A stretch of DNA of 40,026 nt from Bacteroidales bacterium (GCA_007120085.1 SKOK01000273.1:1-40026), one strand, 5' to 3'. Counted from the first letter of the stretch, positions 20,634 to 31,785 are shown. A program made the numbers and translations. Notes: generated by a model not told the origin, from the letters alone.

Positions 20634-20641
20634 TAAAGGTA
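20634..20641 (-). promoter_or_regulatory. Putative eno promoter -7 element (TACCTTTA)
   Basis: Minus strand TACCTTTA resembles TAnnTTTG. A T-rich -33 position 19 nt upstream falls in the rplQ terminator T-tract. Confidence 0.4.
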
Positions 20642-20658
20642 CGCAATTTGTGCCAAAT

Positions 20659-20697
20659 AAAAAAGGATAAAGCATCTGATTCTCTTTATCCTTTTTT
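20659..20697 (-). terminator. Rho-independent terminator after rplQ
   Basis: AAAAAAGGATAAAG (20659-20672) / CTTTATCCTTTTTT (20684-20697), a perfect inverted repeat. On the minus strand the stem is followed by a T-run, about 20 nt past the rplQ stop. Confidence 0.85.
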
Positions 20698-20717
20698 AAA
20701 ATGCTTTGAGATGGTTT

Positions 20718-21470
20718 TTATTTCCCGGTCTCTTTATCTTTGTCTTCCTCGTTATCAGACTTTTTTTCAGGGTCAGTTTCCTTCGAATCAGCTTCTGCAC
20801 CGGGTTGTTCCTCTGCCTTTTCAGTTTCCTGTACTTCTTCTGCCTTTGCTTCGGTTTCGGTTTTCACTTCAGCATCAGGAGCCTCTTGTTTGTCAGCCGA
20901 ATCAGCTACAACTTCGGGGGCTTCAGTCAGTTGCTCATCAGCGGTGTCAACTGATTCTTCCTTAGGCTGTTCTGCAGTGGCAGCCGGATCTTCTTTCTTT
21001 GGCGTCCTGGCAGCAATTTGTTCTGTTTCCTGATCATCGGCAGATTTGCCGCGACGGCGTCCTCTCCTGGTTCGTTTTTGCTGGGTATCCTCTTCGGTTT
21101 GGAGCATATGTGTGTTATAATCAACTAACTCAATAAAACACATTTCAGCACCATCACCCTTACGGAATCCTGTTTTAAGTATGCGGGTATAACCGCCTGG
21201 CCTGTCAGCTACCTTTTGTGAAACTTCACGAAACAACTCACTCACAGCATATTTGTTTCTCAGGTAGGAGAACACTGTACGGCGGGAATGTGTACTGTCT
21301 TCCTTGGATTTGGTAATCAGCGGTTCAACATAAACCCTCAGGGCTTTCGCCTTCGCTATGGTAGTAGTTATGCGTTTATGGAGTATCAGCGATGAGGCCA
21401 TATTTGACATGGTCTTCTTACGGTGGGCTGATTTTCTCCCCAGGCTGTTAATTTTCTTTCTGTGTCTCAT
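20718..21470 (-). CDS. rplQ: 50S ribosomal protein L17 (bL17) with long charged C-terminal extension
   Basis: [45 protein letters not shown], then ~130 aa of acidic low-complexity sequence. Confidence 0.96.
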   Translation of the reverse strand: MRHRKKINSLGRKSAHRKKTMSNMASSLILHKRITTTIAKAKALRVYVEPLITKSKEDSTHSRRTVFSYLRNKYAVSELFREVSQKVADRPGGYTRILKTGFRKGDGAEMCFIELVDYNTHMLQTEEDTQQKRTRRGRRRGKSADDQETEQIAARTPKKEDPAATAEQPKEESVDTADEQLTEAPEVVADSADKQEAPDAEVKTETEAKAEEVQETEKAEEQPGAEADSKETDPEKKSDNEEDKDKETGK

Positions 21471-21475
21471 TATTA

Positions 21476-22468
21476 TTATTCCTTATCTAATTTATACTTT
21501 GATAGGTTCATACCAAAGTTGAGGTTCTTTGTTTTGATCAATTCTTCAAGTTCAGTGAGGGATTTTTTGCCAAAGTTCCTGAATTTCAACAGGTCATGTT
21601 TGTTAAGCGCGACAAGGTCGGCCAAAGTTTCAACATCTGCAGCTTTGAGGCAGTTTAGTGCTCTGACTGACAGGTCGAGGTCAACCAATTTCGTCTTAAG
21701 GAGCTGGCGCATGTGCAATGAGGTTTCGTCAAATTCCTCACTGGCGGCCTTCTCTTCCGTGTCAACGGTGATCTTTTCGTTGGAAAAGAGCATGAAATGA
21801 TGAATCAGAATCCTTGCGGCTTCTTTGAGCGCGTCTGTTGGGCTGATTGAACCATCCGTCATGATTTCGATAATAAGCTTCTCATAGTCAGTTTTTTGCT
21901 CAACCCTGTAGTTATCCACATGAAAGGTCACATTCTTTACAGGTGTAAATATTGAGTCAACTGAAATGAGTCCTATTACGGGATTCAGGCTTTTATTTTC
22001 TTCTGCAGGAACATATCCGCGGCCTTTTTCAATCGTAAATTCGATTGAAAGCTTCACGGAGGGTTCCATGTGACATATCACCACATCAGGGTTTAGCACC
22101 TGGAAGTTGGCAAGGACATTATTAAGATCACCGGCCTTGAATTGCTTCTGGCCCGTGATATTGACAGAGAATTTTTCACCCTCAGCATCTTCAACCTGGC
22201 TCTTAAAGCGTACTTGTTTCAGGTTAAGGATGATCTCAGTAACATCTTCTACAACCCCTTTGATGGTTGAAAACTCGTGTTCAATGCCTTCTATCTTTAC
22301 TGACGTAATGGCGAAGCCTTCCAGCGAGGAGAGCAGTATGCGCCTGAGGGCATTGCCGATTGTGATGCCATAACCTGGTTCAAGCGGACGGAATTCAAAT
22401 TTCCCGAATCGCTCATCAGATTCGAGCATGATTACTTTATCCGGTTTTTGAAAAGCTAAAATTGCCAT
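21476..22468 (-). CDS. rpoA: DNA-directed RNA polymerase subunit alpha
   Basis: [42 protein letters not shown] and alpha-[17 protein letters not shown]-like sequence. Start set to [12 protein letters not shown] rather than the ORF start at 22528. Confidence 0.97.
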   Translation of the reverse strand: MAILAFQKPDKVIMLESDERFGKFEFRPLEPGYGITIGNALRRILLSSLEGFAITSVKIEGIEHEFSTIKGVVEDVTEIILNLKQVRFKSQVEDAEGEKFSVNITGQKQFKAGDLNNVLANFQVLNPDVVICHMEPSVKLSIEFTIEKGRGYVPAEENKSLNPVIGLISVDSIFTPVKNVTFHVDNYRVEQKTDYEKLIIEIMTDGSISPTDALKEAARILIHHFMLFSNEKITVDTEEKAASEEFDETSLHMRQLLKTKLVDLDLSVRALNCLKAADVETLADLVALNKHDLLKFRNFGKKSLTELEELIKTKNLNFGMNLSKYKLDKE

Positions 22469-22505
22469 TGGTAAGGGTTTTTGTGTTGAAAAAAGTAAGC
22501 TGATA

Positions 22506-23111
22506 TTACTTGGAATACAATTCCACAATAAGCTGTTCCTTAATGGTTTCAGGGATTTCTTCCCTTTCGGGCAAATTCATAAACTTGCCTTTTTTCAGTT
22601 CTCCGTCCCATTCGAGCCATGAGTATCCTGATGACCTGGACGCCAGGGAGTCAAGGATCACCTCGAGGCTTTTTGACTTTTCTCTTACGCCAACGATATC
22701 GCCGGGACGCAATGTGTATGATGGAATGTTTACCACCTTGTCATTCACGGTGATATGACGATGACCTACCAATTGCCTTGCTGCACGGCGCGTTGGAGCA
22801 ATGCCCAGCCTGTACACTACGTTATCAAGGCGGGATTCGAGCAACTGAAGCAGTATTTCACCGGTAATACCTTTTTTGCGGACTGCCTTCTTGAAGGTGT
22901 TAGAGAACTGCTTTTCAAGCAATCCATAAGTATATTTTGCCTTTTGCTTTTCAAGAAGCTGAACGCCGTATTCTGATTTCTTTCTGCGCTTTTTCATCTG
23001 GCCATGCTGGCCAGGCGGATAATTCTTCTTTTCAAATGCTCTGTCAGCCCCAAAAATCGGTTCTCCAAACTTACGGGCAATCTTGGTTGTTGGACCTAAA
23101 TATCGTGCCAT
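22506..23111 (-). CDS. rpsD: 30S ribosomal protein S4
   Basis: [22 protein letters not shown]4 domain [23 protein letters not shown]. Confidence 0.97.
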   Translation of the reverse strand: MARYLGPTTKIARKFGEPIFGADRAFEKKNYPPGQHGQMKKRRKKSEYGVQLLEKQKAKYTYGLLEKQFSNTFKKAVRKKGITGEILLQLLESRLDNVVYRLGIAPTRRAARQLVGHRHITVNDKVVNIPSYTLRPGDIVGVREKSKSLEVILDSLASRSSGYSWLEWDGELKKGKFMNLPEREEIPETIKEQLIVELYSK

Positions 23112-23152
23112 TTTATTTTCTTATACTTTATATTGATGATTTACAAAAGCTA

Positions 23153-23551
23153 TTATACCCTTCTTCGCTTGGGTGGGCGACAGCCGTTATGCGGCAGTGG
23201 TGTTACGTCAACGATTTCCATCACTTCCAGGCCTGCCGAGTGCAAAGTACGTATTGCTGATTCCCTGCCGGAGCCGGGACCTTTCACAAATACTTTGATC
23301 TTTCTCATTCCAAGATCATATGCAGTCTTTGCGGCATCGGTAGCTGCCATCTGGCCAGCATATGGGGTGTTTTTCTTGGAACCCTTAAAACCCATCTTTC
23401 CGGCTGTTGACCAGGAAATTACCTGTCCTTGCTGATTGGTCAGCGTAACATTGATATTGTTGAAAGAAGCGAATATGTGTGCCTGCCCTACAGGCTCCAC
23501 CTTAACAACTCGCTTTTTGGCACTTCTGGCGCCTCTGCTTGTTTTTGCCAT
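23153..23551 (-). CDS. rpsK: 30S ribosomal protein S11
   Basis: [46 protein letters not shown]. Start set to [13 protein letters not shown]. Confidence 0.97.
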   Translation of the reverse strand: MAKTSRGARSAKKRVVKVEPVGQAHIFASFNNINVTLTNQQGQVISWSTAGKMGFKGSKKNTPYAGQMAATDAAKTAYDLGMRKIKVFVKGPGSGRESAIRTLHSAGLEVMEIVDVTPLPHNGCRPPKRRRV

Positions 23552-23616
23552 AGTCTTTTTAAATGGTTTTTTCTTCTGATCAAGCGGTGAATGCACACCT
23601 GCTTCAAAATTATCTA

Positions 23617-23994
23617 TTACTTGGTTGCCTTCTTCTTGTTCGCAACGGTTTTTTTCTTCCCTTTACGCGTACGTGCATTGTTCTTGGTCTTCTGCCCTCT
23701 CAGCGGCAAACCGATACGATGACGGATGCCACGGTAGCTACCAATGTCCATCAATCGTTTGATGTTCATCTGGACCTCTGACCTCAATGATCCCTCTACC
23801 TTATACTCTTCGTTGATTACATTACGTATCTTTGTCAACTCCTGGTCGTCCCAGTCGTCCACTTTTTTGTTTGGATCAACGCCGGCAGTTTCAAGAATCT
23901 TCACTGCATTGCTGCGTCCAATGCCGTAAATGTAAGTGAGGCTGATTGCACCTCTTTTGTTTCTGGGAATGTCAATTCCGGCTATACGTGCCAT
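23617..23994 (-). CDS. rpsM: 30S ribosomal protein S13
   Basis: [26 protein letters not shown]...[28 protein letters not shown]. Confidence 0.97.
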   Translation of the reverse strand: MARIAGIDIPRNKRGAISLTYIYGIGRSNAVKILETAGVDPNKKVDDWDDQELTKIRNVINEEYKVEGSLRSEVQMNIKRLMDIGSYRGIRHRIGLPLRGQKTKNNARTRKGKKKTVANKKKATK

Positions 23995-24021
23995 ATTATA
24001 CTGTTTATATGGTTGAAAATT

Positions 24022-24138
24022 TTATCCCTGACGTTGTTTGAACTTGGGATTTTTTTTATTAATTACAAATACCTTGCCCTTCCTGCGCACTATTTTGCAC
24101 TCGGGACTTCTTTTTTTTACCGACACTCTGACTTTCAT
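24022..24138 (-). CDS. rpmJ: 50S ribosomal protein L36 (zinc-ligand-poor type)
   Basis: [38 protein letters not shown] (38 aa) inside the longer ORF. Confidence 0.95.
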   Translation of the reverse strand: MKVRVSVKKRSPECKIVRRKGKVFVINKKNPKFKQRQG

Positions 24139-24163
24139 TTCTGCTTCTTTTATGATGTTGCTA

Positions 24164-24382
24164 CTATTTGTATCTGAATGTAATTCGTCCCTTCGTAAGA
24201 TCATATGGTGACATTTCTACCTTTACCCTATCGCCTGGCAGGATCTTGATATAGTGCATACGCATCTTGCCGGAGATATGTGCAGTGATCACATGTCCGT
24301 TTTCCAGTTCAACCCGAAACATCGCATTCCCAAGGGATTCGATGACGGTACCATCTTGTTGGATTGAAGCTTGTTTTGCCAT
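24164..24382 (-). CDS. infA: Translation initiation factor IF-1
   Basis: [72 protein letters not shown]. Confidence 0.97.
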   Translation of the reverse strand: MAKQASIQQDGTVIESLGNAMFRVELENGHVITAHISGKMRMHYIKILPGDRVKVEMSPYDLTKGRITFRYK

Positions 24383-24387
24383 ATCGT

Positions 24388-25188
24388 TTAACGAATGATG
24401 ACTAAATTGTTTTTATTGTTTTTAAGTGACTCTTCAATGTACGCAAAAGTTGACAATTTTTCAGGTTTACCATTGATGACTGCTATTGTATGTTCATAAT
24501 GACCCGATGGTTTTCTGTCGGCCGTGCGGATTGTCCATCCGTCCCTTTCCTGCAGCACATAACGGCGTCCAAGGTTTATCATTGGTTCAATCGCTACTAC
24601 CAATCCGTTTTTTATCTTTTCGCCACGCCCTTTCCTGCCATAATTGGGCAGCTCTGGTGCTTCGTGGAGTTGTCTGCCAACGCCGTGTCCGATTAACTCT
24701 CTTACTACAGAGTACCCAGCTTTTTCAGCATTAAACTGAATAGCCCAGGATATATCGCCCAGTGTATTTCCTTCTACCGCCTGCTCTATGCCCAGAGACA
24801 AACATTTATACGTGGTCTTCAACAGTTTCTTTACATCATCCCTGATCTCTCCAATGGCAAATGTGTAGGCAGAATCACCATAAAAGCCATTCATTAACAC
24901 ACCGCAATCAATGGAGACAATATCACCTTCCTTGAGCGGTTTGTTGTTGGGAAACCCGTGAACCACTACCTCATTTGGCGAAATGCACAATGTGTATGGA
25001 AAACCCTGGTAACCTTTAAAGGCCGGTACTCCGCCGTGGTCGCGAATAAATGTCTCAGCAAGGCGATCCAGTTCAATGGTTGCCAGGCCGGGGCGTATTA
25101 TTTTCGCCAACTCACCGTGAGTCTTTGCAACAAGTAAAGAGCTTTCTCTGATTAATTCAATTTCTTCAATCGTCTTGTAAAAAATCAT
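24388..25188 (-). CDS. map: Type I methionine aminopeptidase
   Basis: [50 protein letters not shown]. Confidence 0.97.
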   Translation of the reverse strand: MIFYKTIEEIELIRESSLLVAKTHGELAKIIRPGLATIELDRLAETFIRDHGGVPAFKGYQGFPYTLCISPNEVVVHGFPNNKPLKEGDIVSIDCGVLMNGFYGDSAYTFAIGEIRDDVKKLLKTTYKCLSLGIEQAVEGNTLGDISWAIQFNAEKAGYSVVRELIGHGVGRQLHEAPELPNYGRKGRGEKIKNGLVVAIEPMINLGRRYVLQERDGWTIRTADRKPSGHYEHTIAVINGKPEKLSTFAYIEESLKNNKNNLVIIR

Positions 25189-25200
25189 TTTACAGAAACT

Positions 25201-26559
25201 TTATCCGGCCATTCCCATTGGTGACGAGCGACCTTTAATGCGACCTGATTTCGTGAGGCCATCGTAATGGCGCATCAACAGGTGACTTTCGATTTGCTGC
25301 AGGGTATCCAGCACCACACCAACCATAATAAGCAGCGAGGTGCCACCAAAGAACTGGGCAAACTGTCCAGTTACTCCCATTAAGCTTACAAGGGCCGGCA
25401 TAATGGCAACAAATGCCAGGAACAAGGACCCCGGAAGCGTAATCCGCGACATCACATTATCTATGAACTCAGCAGTTCGTTTTCCAGGTTTTACCCCTGG
25501 AATAAAACCACCATTTTTCTTCATGTCCTCTGCCATCTGATTTGGATTGACCGTGATGGCTGTATAGAAATATGTAAACAGGATGATCAGCGTGGCAAAG
25601 GTGAAGTTATACCAGAATCCGGTAAAGTTTGACATCGTAGCTGCAAAGCCACTCAATGCTTCAGAAAATCCCGCCAATGTGATTGGGATGAACATGATGG
25701 CCTGTGCAAAGATGATGGGCATTACCCCGGCGGCATTCACCTTGAGTGGGATGTACTGACGCACGCCACCATACTGGCGGTTCCCGACAACCCTTTTCGC
25801 AAATTGAACAGGTATGCGGCGCTGTCCCTGAACCAACAGGATAACCAGCACAACAACCGCCATCAGGATGACAATTTCAACCAGGAATACCACCAATCCG
25901 CCACCAGCCTCTTCCATACGGGCAATAAACTCGGCCATAAGTGCGAAAGGCAGCTGGGCGATAATTCCCACCATAATGATCAGTGAAATACCATTTCCGA
26001 TGCCTCTTTCGGTGATGCGTTCACCAAGCCACATAACAAATAGCGTTCCGGATATCAATATAATCACGGAAGAGATCATAAAATACAGTGAGGGACCAGC
26101 CGATGCAGGGTCAAATGGTGAAATGGCTTCCGGGGGAAGCTGTGAAACCAGGTTTGCCAGGTAGGCTGGTGCCTGTGCGGCACAAATAAAAACAGTTAAA
26201 TACCTGGTGATCTGGTTGATCTTCTTACGACCACTTTCACCTTCTTTCTGGAGTCTCTGGAAATAGGGGACTGCAACACCTAAAAGCTGTATCACAATGG
26301 AAGCACTGATGTATGGCATGATCCCCAATGCAAAAATAGAGGCATTCGAAAATGCACCTCCGGAAAACATGTTTAAAAGTCCCAACAGACCATCCTGGGT
26401 CTGGGCCTGAAGCTGCTGCAGCTGTCCGGGATCAACACCGGGAAGCACGACATAGGAGCCGAGCCGGTAAATCAGGATGATACCTAGGGTGTTTAGAATC
26501 CTGATGCGCAGGTCTTCAATATGATAAATATTCAGCAGTGTTTGAAAAAATCGTTTCAT
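25201..26559 (-). CDS. secY: Preprotein translocase subunit SecY
   Basis: 452-aa 10-TM protein; GIMPYISASIVIQLL, NGISLIIMVGI, QFAKRVVGNRQYGG. Confidence 0.97.
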   Translation of the reverse strand: MKRFFQTLLNIYHIEDLRIRILNTLGIILIYRLGSYVVLPGVDPGQLQQLQAQTQDGLLGLLNMFSGGAFSNASIFALGIMPYISASIVIQLLGVAVPYFQRLQKEGESGRKKINQITRYLTVFICAAQAPAYLANLVSQLPPEAISPFDPASAGPSLYFMISSVIILISGTLFVMWLGERITERGIGNGISLIIMVGIIAQLPFALMAEFIARMEEAGGGLVVFLVEIVILMAVVVLVILLVQGQRRIPVQFAKRVVGNRQYGGVRQYIPLKVNAAGVMPIIFAQAIMFIPITLAGFSEALSGFAATMSNFTGFWYNFTFATLIILFTYFYTAITVNPNQMAEDMKKNGGFIPGVKPGKRTAEFIDNVMSRITLPGSLFLAFVAIMPALVSLMGVTGQFAQFFGGTSLLIMVGVVLDTLQQIESHLLMRHYDGLTKSGRIKGRSSPMGMAG

Positions 26560-26568
26560 TCCTGAGCT

Positions 26569-27015
26569 TTATATCCGGTTAACAGTTCCGCCTATGGCTT
26601 CGATTGCTTTAACAGCAGTATCAGAAAATGCATGGGCAGTAATATTTATTTTAGCAGTGAGTTTTCCCCTGCCTAGGACTTTAACCAAATCATTTTTAGA
26701 GACCAGACCATTGCTGATCAAGACCTGGGGGTCAATGGCTTCTAAACTCTTTGCTTCTGCCAGTTTTTGCAGAACATCGAGATTAATGGCCTGATATTCA
26801 ACACGATTTCGGTTTTTAAAGCCATATTTGGGAACACGTCTCACCAATGGCATCTGGCCACCTTCAAAGCCCGCTTTGCGACTGTACCCAGAACGGGATT
26901 TAGCTCCTTTGTGCCCTCGGGTAGCAGTGTCGCCAGCACCGGAACCTTCGCCCCTGCCTATTCTTTTTTTGCCGCGCACAGCTCCTTTTGCTGGTTTTAA
27001 GCTATGTAAATTCAT
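26569..27015 (-). CDS. rplO: 50S ribosomal protein L15
   Basis: MNLHSLKPAKGAVRGKKRIGRGEGSGAGDTATRGHKGAKSRSG. Confidence 0.97.
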   Translation of the reverse strand: MNLHSLKPAKGAVRGKKRIGRGEGSGAGDTATRGHKGAKSRSGYSRKAGFEGGQMPLVRRVPKYGFKNRNRVEYQAINLDVLQKLAEAKSLEAIDPQVLISNGLVSKNDLVKVLGRGKLTAKINITAHAFSDTAVKAIEAIGGTVNRI

Positions 27016-27051
27016 TATGTTATAAGTTTATCAATGTTTTACAATAGGATA

Positions 27052-27237
27052 TTATTCCGTTACCTCTTCCACCGAAAGCAAATGCCTAACCTTGTTAATC
27101 ATTCCTTCAACCTGTGGAGAGCCATTCACAACAATCGAACGATTCATCTTTGTGACTCCCAGAGCTTCCAACGTTCTCTTTTGATCGATGGGTCTGCCGA
27201 TTTTACTTCTGACCTGAGCTATTTTGTACTTTTTCAT
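27052..27237 (-). CDS. rpmD: 50S ribosomal protein L30
   Basis: KIAQVRSKIGRPIDQKRTLEALGVTKMNRSIVVNGSPQVEGMINKVRHLL. Confidence 0.95.
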   Translation of the reverse strand: MKKYKIAQVRSKIGRPIDQKRTLEALGVTKMNRSIVVNGSPQVEGMINKVRHLLSVEEVTE

Positions 27238-27255
27238 TACCGATTCAATATTTAT

Positions 27256-27774
27256 TTAGCCGTTATATACTTTTTCAAGGCTTACCCCACGCTGCTGTGC
27301 CACAGCAAGTGGGTCACGAAGCTGAATGAGTGCATCAATGGTCGCTTTAACAACACTGTGCGGGTTGGATGAGCCTTTGGATTTTGCCAAAACGTCGGTT
27401 ACGCCAACACTCTCAAGTACGGCACGCATCGCACCACCGGCAATTACACCGGTACCATGTGCTGCAGGCTTGATCAATACCCTTGCCCCACTATACTTAC
27501 CTTCCTGTGAATGCGGGATGGTGCCTTTGTGGACGGGTACTTTGATCAGGTGTTTCTTTGCGTCATCAACACCCTTGCTTATGGCCGTGGTTACTTCCTT
27601 GGCCTTACCAAGCCCATAACCCACAACACCGTTCTCATTACCAACAACTACAATTGCAGAAAAGCTGAATGTTCTACCGCCCTTGGTTACTTTTGTAACA
27701 CGTTGAATGCTGACAAGTCTGTCTTTGAATTCAATCTCGCTGGACTTAACTTTTTTGATGTTTACGTTTGCCAT
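27256..27774 (-). CDS. rpsE: 30S ribosomal protein S5
   Basis: [44 protein letters not shown]. Confidence 0.97.
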   Translation of the reverse strand: MANVNIKKVKSSEIEFKDRLVSIQRVTKVTKGGRTFSFSAIVVVGNENGVVGYGLGKAKEVTTAISKGVDDAKKHLIKVPVHKGTIPHSQEGKYSGARVLIKPAAHGTGVIAGGAMRAVLESVGVTDVLAKSKGSSNPHSVVKATIDALIQLRDPLAVAQQRGVSLEKVYNG

Positions 27775-27777
27775 AAT

Positions 27778-28137
27778 TTAGAATTTTAAGCCTCCTTCCC
27801 TGGCTCCTTCTGCTAATGATTTAATTCTACCATGATAAAGATAACCGTTGCGATCAAAAACAATGTTTTCTACGCCGGCTTCTTTTGCCCTGTCAGCGAT
27901 TACCTTGCCCACCTCTTTTGCTTTTTCAGTCTTCGTAAGCTTTTTATCACCGATGTCTTTAGGCTGCGAGGAAGCCGCGGCCAGGGTTTTGCCCTCAAGG
28001 TCATCAATGACCTGGGCATAAATGGCCTTGTTGCTTCTGAAAACAGATAGCCTGGGCTTCTCTGTTGTACCACGCACTTTTTTCCTGACGCGATACTTTA
28101 TCTTTGTTCTTCTGTTGAGTTTCTTATTTGTTGCCAT
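27778..28137 (-). CDS. rplR: 50S ribosomal protein L18
   Basis: [31 protein letters not shown]...[26 protein letters not shown]. Confidence 0.97.
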   Translation of the reverse strand: MATNKKLNRRTKIKYRVRKKVRGTTEKPRLSVFRSNKAIYAQVIDDLEGKTLAAASSQPKDIGDKKLTKTEKAKEVGKVIADRAKEAGVENIVFDRNGYLYHGRIKSLAEGAREGGLKF

Positions 28138-28169
28138 CCTGATTAGGGAATTAAAAATTTTGACTGGGA

Positions 28170-28727
28170 TTACTTGGCTGCTGCCGCTTTTCCGGCCTTC
28201 CTGCGGAGAACTTCACCCTGGAAGCGAATACCTTTTCCTTTGTAAGGTTCAGGCTTGCGCAATGAGCGTATCTTCGCGGCAACCTGGCCAATCAGCTGCT
28301 TGTCGTGCGACTCAAGAATGATGGTTGGCGGCTTTCCCCTTTCGGTGATTGTCTGCAATTTAACCTCTGAAGGTATTTCAAAGAATATGCCGTGCGAGTA
28401 ACCAAGGGATAACTCCAGCATTTGTCCGTTATGTGAAGCCTTGTATCCAACACCTATCAGCTCCTGCACAATCTTGTAGCCTTCTGAAACACCAAAAACC
28501 ATATTGTGGATGAGCGAGCGATAGAGCCCGTGCAATGCTTTATGACGCTTTTGTTCACTGGGCCTTTCAACTGTGATTACCTCACCTTCAATGTTTATGA
28601 TGATATCTTTGTCCACTGCCTGGGTAAGTGCTCCTTTGGGACCTTTTACCGAAACCTCATTGTCTTTTGAGACCGTTACGGTAACGCCGGCAGGGATGTT
28701 TATGGGTAATTTTCCTATTCGTGACAT
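28170..28727 (-). CDS. rplF: 50S ribosomal protein L6
   Basis: [32 protein letters not shown]...[12 protein letters not shown]. Confidence 0.97.
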   Translation of the reverse strand: MSRIGKLPINIPAGVTVTVSKDNEVSVKGPKGALTQAVDKDIIINIEGEVITVERPSEQKRHKALHGLYRSLIHNMVFGVSEGYKIVQELIGVGYKASHNGQMLELSLGYSHGIFFEIPSEVKLQTITERGKPPTIILESHDKQLIGQVAAKIRSLRKPEPYKGKGIRFQGEVLRRKAGKAAAAK

Positions 28728-28739
28728 TTTCTATCTCCT

Positions 28740-29138
28740 TTAGCTTACGTAACAAATTACTTCTCCGCCAACATTCAACTTGCGTGCTTCCTTGTCGGTG
28801 ATAAGTCCCCTGGAAGTGGATATGACCGCAATCCCAAGTCCGTTGAGTACCCTTGGCAGTTCCTTACTGTTGCAATAACGACGAAGGCCAGGGCGGCTTA
28901 CTCTCTTGATTTCGTTAATGGCCGGAAGTTTGGAAACAGGGTGATACTTAAGGGCAATTTTAATGATGCCGGGTATCTTATCATCCTCAAATTTATAATT
29001 GAGAATGTAGCCTTTGTCGAAAAGAAGCTTTGTGATCCCTTTCTTCATGTTTGATGCAGGAATTTCAACAACCCTGTGGTTGGCCTTTATGGCATTCCTT
29101 ATTCTTGTCAGATAATCTGCAATTGGATCTGTTATCAT
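28740..29138 (-). CDS. rpsH: 30S ribosomal protein S8
   Basis: [19 protein letters not shown]...[33 protein letters not shown]. Confidence 0.97.
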   Translation of the reverse strand: MITDPIADYLTRIRNAIKANHRVVEIPASNMKKGITKLLFDKGYILNYKFEDDKIPGIIKIALKYHPVSKLPAINEIKRVSRPGLRRYCNSKELPRVLNGLGIAVISTSRGLITDKEARKLNVGGEVICYVS

Positions 29139-29169
29139 TACTTATTTATATATGATGTTAAAAAATATC

Positions 29170-29439
29170 TTACCAGCTGGCTTTCGTAACGCCGGGTATT
29201 AATCCATTGTTTGCCATTTCCCTGAAGTTGATACGGGATATTCCGAACTGACGCATATAGCCTTTGGGCCTGCCGGTTAACAGGCAGCGGTTGTGCAGAC
29301 GCACGGGGGATGCATTTTTCGGCAGCTTTTGCAAGCCTTCCCAGTCGCCTTTGGCTTTTAGTTCGGCTCTTTTGGCAGCATACTTAGCAACAAGTTTTGC
29401 TCTTTTAACCTCTCTGGCTTTCATTGATTCTTTTGCCAT
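29170..29439 (-). CDS. rpsN: 30S ribosomal protein S14 (zinc-independent type)
   Basis: [28 protein letters not shown]...[39 protein letters not shown]. Confidence 0.97.
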   Translation of the reverse strand: MAKESMKAREVKRAKLVAKYAAKRAELKAKGDWEGLQKLPKNASPVRLHNRCLLTGRPKGYMRQFGISRINFREMANNGLIPGVTKASW

Positions 29440-29447
29440 GCTTCTGA

Positions 29448-30005
29448 TTATTTATTCTGGTTCTTAAATGGAATTCCAAATTCGCGGAGCAATGCAAATG
29501 CTTCACGGTCGGTGTTGGCAGTGGTAACAAAGTTGATGTCCATGCCGTTTATTTTGTTTATCTTGTCGATATTGATCTCAGGGAAGATGATCTGCTCGGG
29601 CACTCCCATTGAATAGTTGCCACGGCCATCAAAACCTTTGTCATTAACGCCTTTAAAATCGCGAATACGCGGCAGAGAAACAGCTGCAAGCCTGTCAAGA
29701 AATTCATACATCCTGTTGCCGCGCAATGTTACCCTGACACCGATGGGCATGCCGCGCCTCAGCTTAAAGTTTGAGATATCAAGCTTTGACTTGGTAGGTA
29801 CGGCCTTTTGTCCTGACACTTGTGTCATCTCTTCAACGGCTGTATCAATCAGCTTCTTGTCAGTTATTGCATCGCCAACACCCTGGTTTAAACAAATCTT
29901 TACCAGTTTGGGAACCTGCATGGGGTTTGTGTATTCAAACTCCTTCATCAAAGCAGGAACGATTTCTTTGGCGTATTTTTCCTTAAGTCTTGGTGTATAG
30001 CTCAT
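29448..30005 (-). CDS. rplE: 50S ribosomal protein L5
   Basis: 185 aa; [40 protein letters not shown]. Confidence 0.97.
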   Translation of the reverse strand: MSYTPRLKEKYAKEIVPALMKEFEYTNPMQVPKLVKICLNQGVGDAITDKKLIDTAVEEMTQVSGQKAVPTKSKLDISNFKLRRGMPIGVRVTLRGNRMYEFLDRLAAVSLPRIRDFKGVNDKGFDGRGNYSMGVPEQIIFPEINIDKINKINGMDINFVTTANTDREAFALLREFGIPFKNQNK

Positions 30006-30328
30006 TACTTAATTTCCTCCCCTGTCTTTTTGGAATATCGTACCAATTTGTTGTTGCTGTCAAGTTTTCTTCCAATGCGTGATGGAATGCCTTTGGGGTC
30101 AACCACCATGAGGTTTGAAATATGAATACTTGATTCTTTTTTTACGATGCCGCCCTGTGGGTTGGCAGCATTTGGCTTCGTATGTTTGGAGACCATATTG
30201 ATCCCTTCCACGAAAGCCCTTTCTTTTTTATGATCTACCCTGAGTACTTTGCCAGTTGCTCCTTTTTCGTTGCCGGCAATCAGCTTGACGGTATCTCCTT
30301 TTTTTATGTGTAACTTGCGTTGCTGCAT
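30005..30328 (-). CDS. rplX: 50S ribosomal protein L24
   Basis: [48 protein letters not shown]. Confidence 0.97.
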   Translation of the reverse strand: MQQRKLHIKKGDTVKLIAGNEKGATGKVLRVDHKKERAFVEGINMVSKHTKPNAANPQGGIVKKESSIHISNLMVVDPKGIPSRIGRKLDSNNKLVRYSKKTGEEIK

Positions 30329-30339
30329 AATTAATAAAT

Positions 30340-30708
30340 TTATAGCACCTCGGGTGCCAGCGAAACGATTTTCATAAATTGTTTTTCACGCAATTCCCTG
30401 GCAACGGGGCCAAAGATACGCGTACCACGCATTTCTTCCGTGGCTGTAAGCAGTACCACTGCGTTATCATCAAACCTGATGTAGCTTCCATCTGGTCGCC
30501 TGACATCTTTCTTGGTTCGCACTACAACGGCTTTTGAAACCGTTCCCTTTTTGATGTTGCCTGAGGGTAGTGCATCTTTTACTGTCACGATGATCTTATC
30601 ACCGATACCGGCATATCTGCGGCGTGTACCGCCTAACACCCGGATGCAAAGTACCTCCTTTGCTCCGCTGTTATCTGCTACCGAAAGTCTGGATTCTTGC
30701 TGTATCAT
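30340..30708 (-). CDS. rplN: 50S ribosomal protein L14
   Basis: [46 protein letters not shown]. Confidence 0.97.
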   Translation of the reverse strand: MIQQESRLSVADNSGAKEVLCIRVLGGTRRRYAGIGDKIIVTVKDALPSGNIKKGTVSKAVVVRTKKDVRRPDGSYIRFDDNAVVLLTATEEMRGTRIFGPVARELREKQFMKIVSLAPEVL

Positions 30709-30710
30709 AA

Positions 30711-30968
30711 CTACTTAGCTCTTTCAAGTATTTCAACTAATCTCCAACATTTGTTCTTGCTTAAAGGCCTGGTTTCCATAATACGAACCGTATCGCCAAT
30801 ATTGCATTCGTTCTTTTCATCGTGAGCCATAAAACGCGAAGAGCGTTTTACGAATTTCCCGTACTTTGGGTGTCGTACCCTTCGCAGAACCTCAACAACA
30901 ACAGATTTTTCCATCTTGTTGCTTACAACAAGACCTGTCCTTTCTTTTCTGGTTTTCCTGATTTCCAT
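30711..30968 (-). CDS. rpsQ: 30S ribosomal protein S17
   Basis: [78 protein letters not shown]. Confidence 0.97.
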   Translation of the reverse strand: MEIRKTRKERTGLVVSNKMEKSVVVEVLRRVRHPKYGKFVKRSSRFMAHDEKNECNIGDTVRIMETRPLSKNKCWRLVEILERAK

Positions 30969-30981
30969 CTCAACTTTGAGT

Positions 30982-31182
30982 TTACTGTATGTTTTCTAAT
31001 TCCCTTTTCCGGAGTTCTGTCAGGATTCGGGCAACTGTCTTGCGATAGTCTTTTATCTTCATCGGGTTCTCCAGCGGAGAAACCGCATGATTCATTTTCA
31101 GTTTCCGCAATTGCTTCCGTTCTTCCTCCAAACGTTCATGGAGCTCGCCGGTTGACATTTCACGAATTACATTCTGCTTCAT
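30982..31182 (-). CDS. rpmC: 50S ribosomal protein L29
   Basis: [61 protein letters not shown]. Confidence 0.95.
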   Translation of the reverse strand: MKQNVIREMSTGELHERLEEERKQLRKLKMNHAVSPLENPMKIKDYRKTVARILTELRKRELENIQ

Positions 31183-31293
31183 CTTTGCGTGAATTTTATT
31201 TAATTTACAGCGCCCCGGTTTTTCCGGTATGAGAAGAACTCACCTTTTGTCAGCGATAAACCAACCTGATAAAAGTCCTCCGCAAAAAGGCTG

Positions 31294-31301
31294 CAAAGTT
31301 A
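31294..31301 (-). promoter_or_regulatory. Putative internal promoter -7 element TAACTTTG in the S10 operon (rplP-rpmC gap)
   Basis: Minus strand TGTAACTTTGCAGCC matches TAnnTTTG; lies in a 146-bp intergenic gap. The -33 position lacks a clear TTG. Confidence 0.5.
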
Positions 31302-31328
31302 CATTATTTTTGTGAATAAATTTGATAA

Positions 31329-31748
31329 TTATCCAACATAATCTCGTCTTACAACAAATTTTGTAAGCACGGGCAGTTTTTGTGCTCCAAGGCGCATGGC
31401 TTCCTTTGCGGTTTCAAGCGTAACACCTTCAGCTTCAAAGAGCATACGTCCGGGACAAACCCTTGCCACAAAATACTCAGGTGCACCTTTACCTTTACCC
31501 ATCCTCACCTCAGCGGGCTTTTTGGTAATGGGTTTATCGGGAAATATCCTGATCCACAGTTGACCTTCACGTTTCATTCGACGGGTAATGGCCTGACGGG
31601 CTGCCTCAATCTGGCGACCAGTGATCCAATTTGTGTCGAGCGACTTTATGCCAAAAGAACCAAAGGCTAACTCAGCACCACGTTTGGTGTTGCCTTTCAT
31701 CCGGCCTTTTTGCATTTTTCTGAATTTGGTTTTCTTAGGCTGTAACAT
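31329..31748 (-). CDS. rplP: 50S ribosomal protein L16
   Basis: [88 protein letters not shown]. Confidence 0.98.
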   Translation of the reverse strand: MLQPKKTKFRKMQKGRMKGNTKRGAELAFGSFGIKSLDTNWITGRQIEAARQAITRRMKREGQLWIRIFPDKPITKKPAEVRMGKGKGAPEYFVARVCPGRMLFEAEGVTLETAKEAMRLGAQKLPVLTKFVVRRDYVG

Positions 31749-31785
31749 TATATAATAATTTACCTGTTTGACACTTCAATAACTA

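Noticed and set aside
20740-21033. 97-aa Ser/Ala-rich + strand ORF opposite the rplQ tail
   Set aside because: Mirror of the low-complexity acidic L17 extension; not an independent gene.
24022-24138. L36 with only one Cys as a possible degenerate gene
   Set aside because: Zinc-ligand-poor L36 with the ECKIVRR...NKKNPK(F/Y)KQRQG pattern is, to my knowledge, normal in Bacteroidota.
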